Of a stretch of 64,000 bases of DNA, positions 53,346 through 61,944 are shown piece by piece. A model generated the notes under the pieces. The model searched no databases. It was not told the DNA's origin and saw only the letters and a program-made list of their open reading frames with translations. This DNA is from Gammaproteobacteria bacterium (lineage in GTDB: Bacteria; Gemmatimonadota; Gemmatimonadetes; Longimicrobiales; Gaopeijiaceae): positions 1-64,000 of the forward strand of contig JAPPMM010000040.1 of assembly GCA_028819075.1 (NCBI GenBank), read 5' to 3'. The position numbers and the translations under genes were made by a program. Each line of letters begins with the position of its first letter. Positions within the stretch are counted from its first letter, which is position 1.

Positions 53346-55790
53346 ATGCCACGCTCTGACGTTTCGCTCCGCCTGATGCCCGTTCTTCGCCTGTTGCCCC
53401 TTTTTCTAGTGCCGCCTGCCCTGGCCGCCTGCACCGCCGGGCACGCGGATCCCGGGCCCACCCCCTCGCCTGCGGGATCGGATCGGGACGATGACGCCAT
53501 GTCGTCGTACTCCGAGGTCATCACCGGCGACGCCGTCAGCGACGACGGCCTGTTCGCCGTCCACCAGGTCGATACGGACTTCTTCTACGAGATCCCCGTC
53601 GAGCAGTTCGGGCGCGAGATGCTGGTGGTGTCACGGATCTCCCGCACCGCGGAGAACGTGGGCTGGGGCGGCGCCAAGGAGGGGACCGCGGTGGTGCGCT
53701 GGCAACGGCGCGGCGACCAGGTGATGCTGCGCCAGGTGAGCCACGAGAACTACGCCGACCCGGAGAGCACCATCTATCAGTCGGTGCTGAACTCCAACTT
53801 CGAGCCCGTTATTCACGTCTTCGACGTCGAGACCGTGTCCGAGGACTCATCGGCCGTCGTCATTCAGGTCAACGACCTGTTCGAGAGCGACGTGCCGCTT
53901 TTCGGCATTCGCCCGCAGCGGCGGGAGCAGTACGAGGTTCGCAGCCTCGACGGGGACCGCACCTTCATCGAGTCGGTGCGCAGCTTCCCGCGCAACGTCG
54001 AGGTGCGCCGGGTGGTCACCTACCAGGCCACCGAGGCTCCGTCCGACGCCGAGTCGAACACCCTCTCGCTCGAGATGAACCACTCCATGCTGCTGCTGCC
54101 CGACGAGCCCATGCAGCCGCGCCTGTGGGACGAGCGGGTCGGCTATTTCTCCGTGACCCGCACCAACTACGGGCTGGACGAGCAGCGCGCCGAGCAGGAG
54201 CGTTTCATCACCCGCTGGCGGCTCGAGCCGTCGGACCCGGAGGCGTGGGCGCGCGGAGAGCTGGTCGACCCCGTGCAGCCCATCGTCTACTACGTGGATC
54301 CCGCGACGCCGGAGAAGTGGCGCCCGTACATCATCCAGGGGGTGAACGACTGGCAGGTGGCGTTCGAAGCGGCGGGATTCAGCAACGCCATCGAGGGGCG
54401 CGAGCCCCCCTCGCCGGAGGAGGACCCCGACTGGAGCCCCGAGGATACGCGCTACTCGGTGATCCGCTACCTGGCCTCATCGGTCCAGAACGCGTCGGGA
54501 CCTCACGTCCATGATCCGCGGACGGGGGAGATCCTCGAGAGCGACATCCAGTGGTATCACAACGTGATGAACCTGCTGCGCAACTGGTACCTGGTGCAGA
54601 CCGCGGCCCGCGAAGAGAACGCGCGCGGGATCAAGTTCGACGACGAGGTGATGGGCGAGCTGATCCGCTTCGTGTCCGCGCACGAGGTGGGCCACACCAT
54701 CGGGCTGCCGCACAACATGAAGTCATCGGCCGCGTATCCGGTCGATTCGCTGCGCACGAGCTTCACCTGCACGATGGGGACGGCGCCGTCTATCATGGAC
54801 TACGCCCGCTTCAACTACGTGGCGCAGCCCGGGGACGACGCCTGTGTGCTCCCGCGCGTGGGCCCGTACGACATCTACTCGGTCAGCTGGGGCTATCGGC
54901 CCATCCCGGAAGCGGGTTCTCCGGAGGAAGAGAAGCCGACGCTGCACAAGTGGATCCTGGACACGGGCGATGACCCCGTGTATCGCTTCGGCGATCCCAG
55001 CCAGGCCGACCCGGAGTCGCTCACGGAAGCCATCGGCGACGACGCCATGCACGCGTCGGAACTGGGCATCGCCAACCTGAGGCGCATCGCCGGCTCGCTG
55101 CGCGACTGGACCTACGAGGAAGGCGAGGGATACGCCCAGTTGCGCGAGCTTCACCAGCAGATCGGGGCGCAGTGGAACCGCTACTCGGGACACGTGCTGA
55201 CCAACGTCGGCGGGGTGCACTGGAACCGGAAGAGCCAGGACCAGGACGGCTACCCGTATCAGCGCGTGGAGCGGGAGACCCAGGAACGGGCGATGGCCTA
55301 TCTGGACGAGCAGGTCTTTCGGACGCCGTCGTGGCTGATCGATCCCGACATCCTGGACCGCGTGCAGGGGTCCGGGGCGCCCGACCTGCTGGGGGGCTGG
55401 CAGGCCTCCGCCCTCAACCGCCTGCTGGACGTGAACCGCATGAAGCGCCTGATCGAGCAGGAGGCGTTCGACGGCGCGGCGGCCTACGGGCTCAACGAGA
55501 TGCTCGACGACCTGCGCGGCGCGCTCTGGCGCGAGACGGCGAGCGGCGAGGCCACGGACACCTACAGGCGCAACCTGCAGCGGGTCCATCTGGAGCGCTT
55601 CTCCGAGCTGATGGAGGACGAGGACGCCCTCGCCACCGACATCGTGCCGGCGGTGCGCGGGCAGCTTGCGACGCTGGCCGGGGAGGTGCGCTCAGGTGCC
55701 GGGCGCACGGGCGACCGGGCGACCCGGCTCCACTACGAGGACGTGCTGGTGCGCATCGAGGCCATGCTGGATCCGGCGAACGGGAGTTGA
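53346..55790 (+). CDS. Zinc-dependent metalloprotease, DUF5117/DUF4953 type, lipoprotein
   Basis: Protein of 814 residues from ATG 53346, with GGAGA six bases upstream. The signal ends PPALAACTAG, a lipobox. The N-terminal 300 residues are the DUF5117-like beta domain (FAVHQVDTDFFYEIPVEQFG). The protease domain has H446-E-V-G-H450-T-I-G-L-P-H456 (extended zinc site) and a Met-turn, SIMDYARFNY. The last 300 residues are helical. Family members are predicted metzincin-like proteases of unknown substrate. The TTGA junction couples it to the next gene. Confidence 0.9.
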   Translation: MPRSDVSLRLMPVLRLLPLFLVPPALAACTAGHADPGPTPSPAGSDRDDDAMSSYSEVITGDAVSDDGLFAVHQVDTDFFYEIPVEQFGREMLVVSRISRTAENVGWGGAKEGTAVVRWQRRGDQVMLRQVSHENYADPESTIYQSVLNSNFEPVIHVFDVETVSEDSSAVVIQVNDLFESDVPLFGIRPQRREQYEVRSLDGDRTFIESVRSFPRNVEVRRVVTYQATEAPSDAESNTLSLEMNHSMLLLPDEPMQPRLWDERVGYFSVTRTNYGLDEQRAEQERFITRWRLEPSDPEAWARGELVDPVQPIVYYVDPATPEKWRPYIIQGVNDWQVAFEAAGFSNAIEGREPPSPEEDPDWSPEDTRYSVIRYLASSVQNASGPHVHDPRTGEILESDIQWYHNVMNLLRNWYLVQTAAREENARGIKFDDEVMGELIRFVSAHEVGHTIGLPHNMKSSAAYPVDSLRTSFTCTMGTAPSIMDYARFNYVAQPGDDACVLPRVGPYDIYSVSWGYRPIPEAGSPEEEKPTLHKWILDTGDDPVYRFGDPSQADPESLTEAIGDDAMHASELGIANLRRIAGSLRDWTYEEGEGYAQLRELHQQIGAQWNRYSGHVLTNVGGVHWNRKSQDQDGYPYQRVERETQERAMAYLDEQVFRTPSWLIDPDILDRVQGSGAPDLLGGWQASALNRLLDVNRMKRLIEQEAFDGAAAYGLNEMLDDLRGALWRETASGEATDTYRRNLQRVHLERFSELMEDEDALATDIVPAVRGQLATLAGEVRSGAGRTGDRATRLHYEDVLVRIEAMLDPANGS

Positions 55791-56797
55791 CGCGTGGAGC
55801 GGGGGCCGCGGCGCCCTTCCGGCCGCGGGCGTTCCGGCCCCCGTGGTGGCTGAAAAACCCGCACGCCCAGACGCTCGCGGGGTCATTCTTCCGTCCCGCC
55901 GGCTGGCATCCGCTCGAGCGTTGCCGGCTGGATACCCCGGACGGCGACTTCCTCGACCTCGACTTCACCCCCGATCCGGGCCCGGACGCCCCCATCGCGC
56001 TCGTGCTCCACGGTCTGGAGGGCTACATCCGGCGTCGCTACGCTGCAGGGGTGCTGAGCCGCCTGTTCGACTGCGGCGTGCGGGGCGTCGGGCTGAACTT
56101 CCGCGGCTGCGGGGGAGAAGTGAACCGGACCGCCCGCTTCTATCACGCCGGGGAAACGGGCGACCTGTCCTTCGTCGCGGAGCACCTCCGGCGCCGCCAT
56201 CCCGGCCGGCCCATCGGCGCGATCGGCTTCAGCCTGGGAGGAAACGTCCTCCTCAAGTACCTGGGCGAGAGGGGAGCGGAAAGCCCGATCGGCGCCGCCG
56301 CGACCATCTGCGTCCCCTTCGATCTGGCGGCATCCTGCGACCGGATCAGCCGCGGCTTCATGGGCGGCTTCTACACCAGCTACTTCCTGCGTTCACTGCG
56401 AAGGAAGGTGCGCGCCAAGCAGGCGCTGCTCGACGGCACCATCGACACCGCGCCGGCGCTCCACGCCCGCACCCTGCGCGAGTTCGACGATGCGCTCACG
56501 GCGCCGCTGCACGGCTTCGCCGACGCCGCCGACTACTACGCCAGGGCGGACGCGCGCCCGTTCCTCGCGCGCATCCGGGTGCCGGCGCTGCTCATCCAGA
56601 GCCGCGACGATCCCATTGCGAGCCCCGACGCCATCCCCTGCGAGCAGGTGGCGTCCAACCCTCATCTTGTGGCTGCGTTCGCCCCCGGCGGCGGCCACGT
56701 CGGCTTCGTCCAGGGCGAGACGCCATGGCGCGCGTCGATCCACGCCGACGGCGAGGCCGTTCGCTTCCTGGTGCACCATCTGAGCCCGAAAAGCTGA
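55787..56797 (+). CDS. Alpha/beta hydrolase, YheT-like
   Basis: Protein of 336 residues if it starts at TTG 55787, which overlaps the protease stop; no ATG or GTG is available in frame before the conserved part. It opens FRPPWWLKNPHAQTLAGSFF, the YheT hallmark, then LVLHGLEGYIRRRYAAGV, FRGCGGEVNR, nucleophile in GAIGFSLGGNVLLKYLGE, Asp in LIQSRDDPIA and His in PGGGHVGFVQG. The family is a predicted esterase of unknown substrate. It is coupled with the metalloprotease. Confidence 0.87.
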   Translation: MTRGAGAAAPFRPRAFRPPWWLKNPHAQTLAGSFFRPAGWHPLERCRLDTPDGDFLDLDFTPDPGPDAPIALVLHGLEGYIRRRYAAGVLSRLFDCGVRGVGLNFRGCGGEVNRTARFYHAGETGDLSFVAEHLRRRHPGRPIGAIGFSLGGNVLLKYLGERGAESPIGAAATICVPFDLAASCDRISRGFMGGFYTSYFLRSLRRKVRAKQALLDGTIDTAPALHARTLREFDDALTAPLHGFADAADYYARADARPFLARIRVPALLIQSRDDPIASPDAIPCEQVASNPHLVAAFAPGGGHVGFVQGETPWRASIHADGEAVRFLVHHLSPKS

Positions 56798-56850
56798 CCA
56801 CGTCTGCCCCAACCACCTCGGTGTTTTTCGCCCGCAAGCGATCACGTCCC

Positions 56851-56879
56851 TTGACGAGTTGCGGTTGTCCTTGTAGCGT
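56851..56879 (+). promoter_or_regulatory. Promoter with long leader for the cold-shock gene
   Basis: TTGACG (56851-56856) and TAGCGT (56874-56879) are 17 bases apart. The start near 56886 would leave about 190 bases of untranslated leader before the cold-shock ATG, as in thermosensing cspA messages. Confidence 0.48.
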
Positions 56880-57076
56880 TTGCGCGCTTGCTCCGCCGGG
56901 CACTCACGATCCGGCGCCCCGATCCGCAGCTTCAGAATCATCTGCCGTACGCATCATCCGCCGTAACCAATCGCCGCACAGGCCTTTCGCATTAGTCTCA
57001 CCACCGTCGGGATCGCGCCGCTTGCGGCAATTTCTCGCCCTCTGCCGGTCCCGCGTCATCAGGAGGAAGAAGTAGA

Positions 57077-57289
57077 ATGAGAACGACTGGAACCGTGAAA
57101 TGGTTCAACGACGCCAAGGGGTATGGATTCCTGGACCCCGAAGGGGGGAACCAGGATTGCTTCGTCCATTACTCGGCCATCTCGGGAGACGGCTTCCGCT
57201 CCCTGGCCGAGGGCGAGCGCGTCGAGTTCGACATCGTAGACGGCCCCAAGGGCCCCGCTGCGGAGAACGTGGTCCGGCTGGAGTCCTGA
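57077..57289 (+). CDS. Cold-shock domain protein
   Basis: Protein of 70 residues, a complete CspA-type OB fold. RNP1 is KGYGFLDPE and RNP2 is [21 protein letters not shown] begins the fold. AGGAGG at 57061-57066 lies ten bases before ATG 57077. It binds single-stranded nucleic acid and acts as an RNA chaperone. It stands alone between genes of opposite orientation downstream. Confidence 0.94.
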   Translation: MRTTGTVKWFNDAKGYGFLDPEGGNQDCFVHYSAISGDGFRSLAEGERVEFDIVDGPKGPAAENVVRLES

Positions 57290-57302
57290 CCTCAGCCGCG
57301 GC

Positions 57303-57815
57303 TCAGACCCGGAAGAAGGCTCGGCCCTGCCAGCTTTGGCGGGCCGGGCCTTCCCATTTCCCGCCCCTGAACTCCTCCAGCCGCGTGATGGTGTTGTTGA
57401 ACACGGGCGTGTCCAGCGTCACCTCCCCGGCATCCGCCAGCTTCCTGAACCCTCCCCGGCTCACCCGCTCGACGCCGCGGGACGAGCGGTAGTAAACAGG
57501 CGTGTTGTCGACCAGCCGGGACCCTATCTCGGCTTCCAGTTCCTTGAGCATGTGCACGAGGGCGTCGATCGAGCAGCCCGAAGGAGGCGTCACGCTCTCG
57601 TCCACCGCAACCGCCAGGAACCGGTCGTAGAGCCAGGCCCGTCCCGCCGCCAGAGGGGCTCCATGGGCCTTCCAGCGGGACAGGAAGCCGTCCACGCGCT
57701 CGAACAGCGCGGCGCACTCCCGCTGAGACAGGGGTCGCTCGCTCGCGAACACCCAAAGCCGCGCCTGATCGGGCAGGCGCTCGAAGACGGAATCGGTCTG
57801 CTGTGTCCTGGTCAC
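57303..57815 (-). CDS. Conserved hypothetical protein
   Basis: Protein of 170 residues from GTG 57815. It has no signal or membrane segment. Conserved-looking strings are RLWVFASERPLSQ, FLSRWKAHGAPLAAG, SGCSIDALVHMLKELEAEI and DTPVFNNTITRLEEF. I recall similar proteins in Bacteroidota that databases label ABC transporter ATPase although no Walker motif exists; none is present here either. The GCSID core and the following helix may be functional. It follows the AI-2E-family gene directly (stop and start adjacent), so the two are cotranscribed. Confidence 0.75.
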   Translation of the reverse strand: MTRTQQTDSVFERLPDQARLWVFASERPLSQRECAALFERVDGFLSRWKAHGAPLAAGRAWLYDRFLAVAVDESVTPPSGCSIDALVHMLKELEAEIGSRLVDNTPVYYRSSRGVERVSRGGFRKLADAGEVTLDTPVFNNTITRLEEFRGGKWEGPARQSWQGRAFFRV

Positions 57816-58877
57816 CTATTCCTCACGTGCGAGGGAATCGCCCGCACCCTTCCCGAGCAGGACCGCCATCCAGCGGAGATCGGGGGTGTTTTCGAGCAGG
57901 ATCTTGAGAATCATGGTCAGCGGAATCGACAGGAACATCCCCAGTGGGCCCCAGACCCATCCCCAGAAGATGAGGGAGAGAACGACGACGAGGGTTGAAA
58001 GGCCGAGCCGGCGTCCCATCAGGTTGGGTTCGATGATGTTTCCGAAGACGGTGTTGATGCCCAGGTAGACGACGCCCACGCCCAGCGCCGAGCCCAGGCC
58101 GAACTGGATGAGCGCCAACAGTACGGCGGGCACGGAGGCGATGACCGACCCGATGGTGGGGATGTAGTTGAGGACGAAGCCGATGAGCCCGAGCAACACC
58201 GGGAAATCGAGGCCGATGGCCGCTGCGAAGAGACCGATGGTGATCCCCGTGGCCAGGGAAACCAGGGTCTTGATGGTCAGGTAGGTCTGGACTTCGCGAA
58301 CGATCTTGGTCAGCCTGATCGAGTCGTCCCCGACATCGCCCAGCGCCATGCGCAGCTTGCGCGGGAAGACCGCCGCCTCGGCCAGAATGAAGACCATGAT
58401 CAGCAGGACCAGGAAGGTGTCGGTCACCAGGGCCAGGACCCGCTGGATGGTGCCGGTGGCGAAGTCGAGCGCTGCTTCGAACGAGAACAGGTCGGTCAAC
58501 GCCGCGAAGACGTTGCCCACGAGGGGAAGCTCGACCTCGGCCAGCCTCGCCTCCCATACTTCCCAGAGCAGAAGCAGACGAATCTCGTATGCGGGATAGC
58601 GGGCCTGGAATTCGGCGAACGCCTGACTCGCCAGCAGGAGCAGGCCTCCCACGACGGCGGCCACCAGCAGCACGGAGATCAGGATTGCGAGCGGGGAGGG
58701 CACGCCATACCGGCGCAGCCACATCATCACCGGAAGGGTGAGGAACGCGAGGACCAGTGCGAGGAAGAAGAGCGAGAGAATGCTGGCCGCCAGCTTCAGG
58801 CCGGCGACGACGACCACGACCGATGCGAGGACCCCCAGCACGCGCGCGCCGCGCTTGTCTTCCTGTCGTTCCAGCAT
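57816..58877 (-). CDS. AI-2E family transporter (PerM-like)
   Basis: Protein of 353 residues with about eight membrane helices: two near 15-45, one at 60-85, a long periplasmic/cytosolic part, and a bundle from 150 on ([60 protein letters not shown]). [13 protein letters not shown] at the end is a family feature. Members export autoinducer-2, act as sodium/proton exchangers or have unknown roles; this one cannot be narrowed further. Confidence 0.87.
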   Translation of the reverse strand: MLERQEDKRGARVLGVLASVVVVVAGLKLAASILSLFFLALVLAFLTLPVMMWLRRYGVPSPLAILISVLLVAAVVGGLLLLASQAFAEFQARYPAYEIRLLLLWEVWEARLAEVELPLVGNVFAALTDLFSFEAALDFATGTIQRVLALVTDTFLVLLIMVFILAEAAVFPRKLRMALGDVGDDSIRLTKIVREVQTYLTIKTLVSLATGITIGLFAAAIGLDFPVLLGLIGFVLNYIPTIGSVIASVPAVLLALIQFGLGSALGVGVVYLGINTVFGNIIEPNLMGRRLGLSTLVVVLSLIFWGWVWGPLGMFLSIPLTMILKILLENTPDLRWMAVLLGKGAGDSLAREE

Positions 58878-58890
58878 TCGCGATCTACCG

Positions 58891-59262
58891 GTGAGCGAGA
58901 CCGGAGCATCCGGGCGCTACGCCCTCCCCGAGTCCGACGAGGTGCTCCTGCGTGAATGTAGGGTCGACACGCTGCGCGCCGGAGGCAAGGGCGGGCAGCA
59001 TCAGAACGTGACCGACAGCGCCGTCCGCCTCACACATCTCCCCACCGGCATCGTGGTAACGGCCCGGGAGCGCCGCAGCCAGCACCGCAATCGGCAGGTC
59101 GCGCTGGTCAGGCTTCGCCGGCGCCTCGAGGAACATCTGGCGCGGAAGCCGAAGCGAATTCCCACGCGCGTGCCCGAGGCCCAGAAGCGCAAGCGGCTGG
59201 AGGCGAAGCGCAGGCGCGGTAAGGTGAAGCGGTTGCGGCGGAGGCCGGAGGAGGAAGGCTAG
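58891..59262 (+). CDS. Small release-factor-like protein with GGQ motif
   Basis: Protein of 123 residues from GTG 58891. The only domain is the RF-1-type peptidyl-tRNA hydrolase domain: [20 protein letters not shown] with the catalytic GGQ, followed by [20 protein letters not shown]. The C-terminus is Arg/Lys-rich ([20 protein letters not shown]). The layout, with no codon-reading domain and a basic tail, resembles ArfB and the mitochondrial C12orf65 rescue factors that free stalled ribosomes. It is 13 bases from the divergent AI-2E gene and its stop overlaps the stop of the next gene. Confidence 0.87.
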   Translation: MSETGASGRYALPESDEVLLRECRVDTLRAGGKGGQHQNVTDSAVRLTHLPTGIVVTARERRSQHRNRQVALVRLRRRLEEHLARKPKRIPTRVPEAQKRKRLEAKRRRGKVKRLRRRPEEEG

Positions 59263-60470
59263 GGCATCCTTTCGATCCTCCAGACGTCGACATGGTCCAG
59301 GTCGAGGCTGTCCTGGCGGATCGTTATGAGATGATCGGCGCTGAAGGCGGGAGCGGCGCGTTCCTTGCGCGCGGGGGCGGGAACGGTGCCGAGCAGTCGC
59401 CCTTCGGGATCGAAGAACTCCCAGCGGTTGCCGGCCGTTCGGATCACCTCCACCCAGAGCTTGCCGTCGGGGGCGATGAAGAAGCCCTGGATGAAGGACT
59501 TCGCCTCCGGCCGGCTCGGTCGTCGGGGATCGCACTCCGCATCCGGCCGCTCGGCAAGGAGTTCCTCGAAGTCCCGATTCCCGGCCGCCCATTCTTCATC
59601 CGAGATGGGCTCGGGCGGAAGAGGGCGTTCGATCACGCGCAGGGTATCGCCGTTGCGTCCCGTGACCGCAATTCGATAGGCGTCCGTCATCGCCGAATAC
59701 ATCACGGCGCCGGGGCCGGGGTGTTGAGCCAGCCCCGGACCGAACGGGACGGAGAAAGAGGTGATCATTCCACCGTACCGGCAAAGGATGAAGCCAGCCG
59801 GACCCGGCGGGGGCTGGAGCCACGACAGCGTGTCGCCCGTCTCCCCGCGGACGTCGTGGCCGACGAGCAGAGACTCGACTCCGGTCGCATCCCTGAGAAG
59901 TCCGAGTCGATAGAACTCGTCCGGGCCGACGGGCATGAGCCGAATGCCGGCGGGGTCGCCGCTGAAGCTCCCCTCGACCCGCTGTTGTCCGAGCCACTCG
60001 CCGTCGGCGGAGAACGCTCCGATGCGACCCAGACTGGAATCCAGGGTCAGGAGACGGTCGCCCATCCATGCAACCGAATACAGACTTCGAAACTCGCCCG
60101 GGCCATCACCGTTCCGGCCGAAGGTGCGTCGATGGACCCCGTCCAGGCCGAAGACCCGGACTTCGTCGTTGAAGCCGTCGGCAACGAACACGGCCTCATC
60201 CGGCCCGAGAGCGGCGCTGTTGACCCGGCCGAACTCCTCCGGAGCGCCCGTTTCCGACAGGGACTTCGGGCCGATGGACACGACCGGGGTGAGCTGCCAT
60301 TCGGGCGCGGTCCCCGTGTTGGTCACGCGCACGATGCCACCGACGGTGTCGGTCGTGATCGTGAGGTCGGTGGCGCGCGGGGCTTCCGAGACGCAGGCCG
60401 CGGCGACCACCGCGAGGAGCGCCAGTACGTGACAGGCGAACGGGAGCCTGCCGGGCGAGTCGGGGTTCAT
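59259..60470 (-). CDS. Lipoprotein, predicted six-bladed beta-propeller
   Basis: Protein of 403 residues from ATG 60470, with GGGAGG six bases upstream. The signal [13 protein letters not shown] ends at a lipobox Cys near residue 26. The body has repeated NHL/6-bladed-propeller-like blades: [60 protein letters not shown] and [18 protein letters not shown] is typical of this lipoprotein group. The function is unknown, probably binding at the cell surface or periplasm. It is convergent with the GGQ gene, sharing the CTAG stops. Confidence 0.82.
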   Translation of the reverse strand: MNPDSPGRLPFACHVLALLAVVAAACVSEAPRATDLTITTDTVGGIVRVTNTGTAPEWQLTPVVSIGPKSLSETGAPEEFGRVNSAALGPDEAVFVADGFNDEVRVFGLDGVHRRTFGRNGDGPGEFRSLYSVAWMGDRLLTLDSSLGRIGAFSADGEWLGQQRVEGSFSGDPAGIRLMPVGPDEFYRLGLLRDATGVESLLVGHDVRGETGDTLSWLQPPPGPAGFILCRYGGMITSFSVPFGPGLAQHPGPGAVMYSAMTDAYRIAVTGRNGDTLRVIERPLPPEPISDEEWAAGNRDFEELLAERPDAECDPRRPSRPEAKSFIQGFFIAPDGKLWVEVIRTAGNRWEFFDPEGRLLGTVPAPARKERAAPAFSADHLITIRQDSLDLDHVDVWRIERMP

Positions 60471-60622
60471 GGTGTCCTCCCCAGGGGACAGCTCGGGTGA
60501 GAGTGAAGCTGTTCACTCGGAATCCTCTCATGGTCCGAATATTGCTCAACCGATGTCTGTCCGGCCAGCATGCCGTCCGGGCCCTCGAATGCCCTTCTTC
60601 AACCTCCACCGGCGGGATCCTC

Positions 60623-61351
60623 ATGCAACGGTTTTCCACACTTCTGGGTCCTGCGCTCCTGACCGCCGTCCTGCTCGCGCCGGGAGCGCCTGTTCGCGCG
60701 CAGACCACGTTGTCCCTCACGGGCGGGGTGAACCGGACCTCCCTGAGCACCGACGCGGACGGAGCATCTTCGGTTTTCGAGTCTCTTACGAGGATGTCGA
60801 TCGGTCTCGCGGCCACCCTTCCGGTCTCGGACCACTTCGGGCTCCAGCTTGGGGGCCGCTACGTCCAGAAGGGAGGACGCCTGGACGTGCTCGGGGTATT
60901 GGGGATGATGGGTGACATGTTCGGCGGATTCGAGGAAATGCCGCCGGGCGCGAGCTTCGACGCGGACTACGAGATGGACTATGTCGAGCTCTCGGCCCTG
61001 GCCAGAGTCGAATTCCCGCTGTCGGGCGACCGCGTGTCCGGACACCTGCTCGCGGGACCGGCGCTGGGCCTGCAGTCATCATGCGAGGGAGTCGCCCGCC
61101 TCAGCGGTCTGGACGAGCCGGCCGCATTCAACGTCCGCACCGATTGCGATGAAGGCGAGCTCAATTTCCAGAAGATCGATTTCGGCCTCGCCGCGGGCGC
61201 CGGAATCGACATCGGGTTGACCGATTCAATCGACGCCAGTCTGGGCTTGCTCTATACTCTGGGGCTTTCCAACGTCTCGTGGGACGCTGGCGGATCGTTG
61301 AAACACCGGGCGCTCACGGTGCAGGCGGGTCTGGTGCTGCCGATCGGCTAG
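60623..61351 (+). CDS. Small outer-membrane beta-barrel protein
   Basis: Protein of 242 residues. ATG 60623 starts a standard signal peptide ending APVRAQ at about residue 26; the longer frame from 60497 is unlike a signal. Alternating strands follow (LSLTGGVNRTSLST, FGLQLGGRYVQKGGR, YVELSALARVEFPL, GHLLAGPALGLQS), ending LTVQAGLVLPIG. It matches the PorT/OmpW-like barrel class with about eight strands. Two cysteines (CEGV, TDCDE) may form a loop disulfide. Role unknown. Confidence 0.78.
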   Translation: MQRFSTLLGPALLTAVLLAPGAPVRAQTTLSLTGGVNRTSLSTDADGASSVFESLTRMSIGLAATLPVSDHFGLQLGGRYVQKGGRLDVLGVLGMMGDMFGGFEEMPPGASFDADYEMDYVELSALARVEFPLSGDRVSGHLLAGPALGLQSSCEGVARLSGLDEPAAFNVRTDCDEGELNFQKIDFGLAAGAGIDIGLTDSIDASLGLLYTLGLSNVSWDAGGSLKHRALTVQAGLVLPIG

Positions 61352-61415
61352 AGACGGGAACGGTGGGAGCACCCGGGCTCCCGCACCGACAGACTCGACG
61401 GAGAACAGACAGAGC

Positions 61416-61937
61416 ATGGTGAATCCAACCCGAAAACCCCACTCGGACGAGTACGCCGACTTCTACGCGAGCTACGTCGCGGCCGTCGAGGCACCGCTTC
61501 TCGAGCGGCTGGAGAGCGAGGGCGCTGAGTGGCGCGATCTTCTGGCGGCAGTGCCTCCCGACCACGAGGGATATCGCTACGCCCCGGGAAAGTGGTCCAT
61601 CCGCGAGGTGGTGGGACACGTCATCGATGCCGAACGGATGTTCAGCGTGCGCGCAATGGCCTTCGCGCGCGGCGACGCGTCACACTATCCGTCGTTCGAC
61701 GAGAACTCCTACGCGGCCGAGTCCGGGGCCGACCAGCGCACCCTTGCCGACCTCTCCGAGGAGTTGTCGGCGGTCCGGACGGCCACCCTCCTGCTGCTGC
61801 GCAGCTTTCCGGAGGACGCGTGGAACCGGCGCGGCGTCGCCAGCGGCTACGAGTTCACCGTCAGGAGCCTGGCCTGGATTATCGCCGGGCACTCGCGTCA
61901 TCACCGGCAGGTGCTGATGGAGCGCTATCTGGCGTAG
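61416..61937 (+). CDS. DinB-family protein
   Basis: Protein of 173 residues, four-helix DinB/YfiT-like fold. The metal-binding histidines are seen in REVVGHVIDAER and at the end in IIAGHSRHHRQVL. YAPGKWSIREVVGHV is the family entry motif. Members are metal-dependent, often thiol- or bacillithiol-type transferases, or uncharacterised. It lies 64 bases after the barrel gene, possibly in one operon, and ends seven bases from the convergent BNR gene. Confidence 0.87.
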   Translation: MVNPTRKPHSDEYADFYASYVAAVEAPLLERLESEGAEWRDLLAAVPPDHEGYRYAPGKWSIREVVGHVIDAERMFSVRAMAFARGDASHYPSFDENSYAAESGADQRTLADLSEELSAVRTATLLLLRSFPEDAWNRRGVASGYEFTVRSLAWIIAGHSRHHRQVLMERYLA

Positions 61938-61944
61938 TCCGGGG

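Noticed and set aside
59259-59262. Convergent genes sharing CTAG stops as a functional signal
   Set aside because: A four-base stop overlap is common in compact genomes and needs no special explanation.
61361-61388. Hairpin CGGTGGGAGC...GCTCCCGCACCG between the barrel and DinB genes
   Set aside because: The stem has a two-base bulge and no T-run on either strand, so I do not call a terminator.
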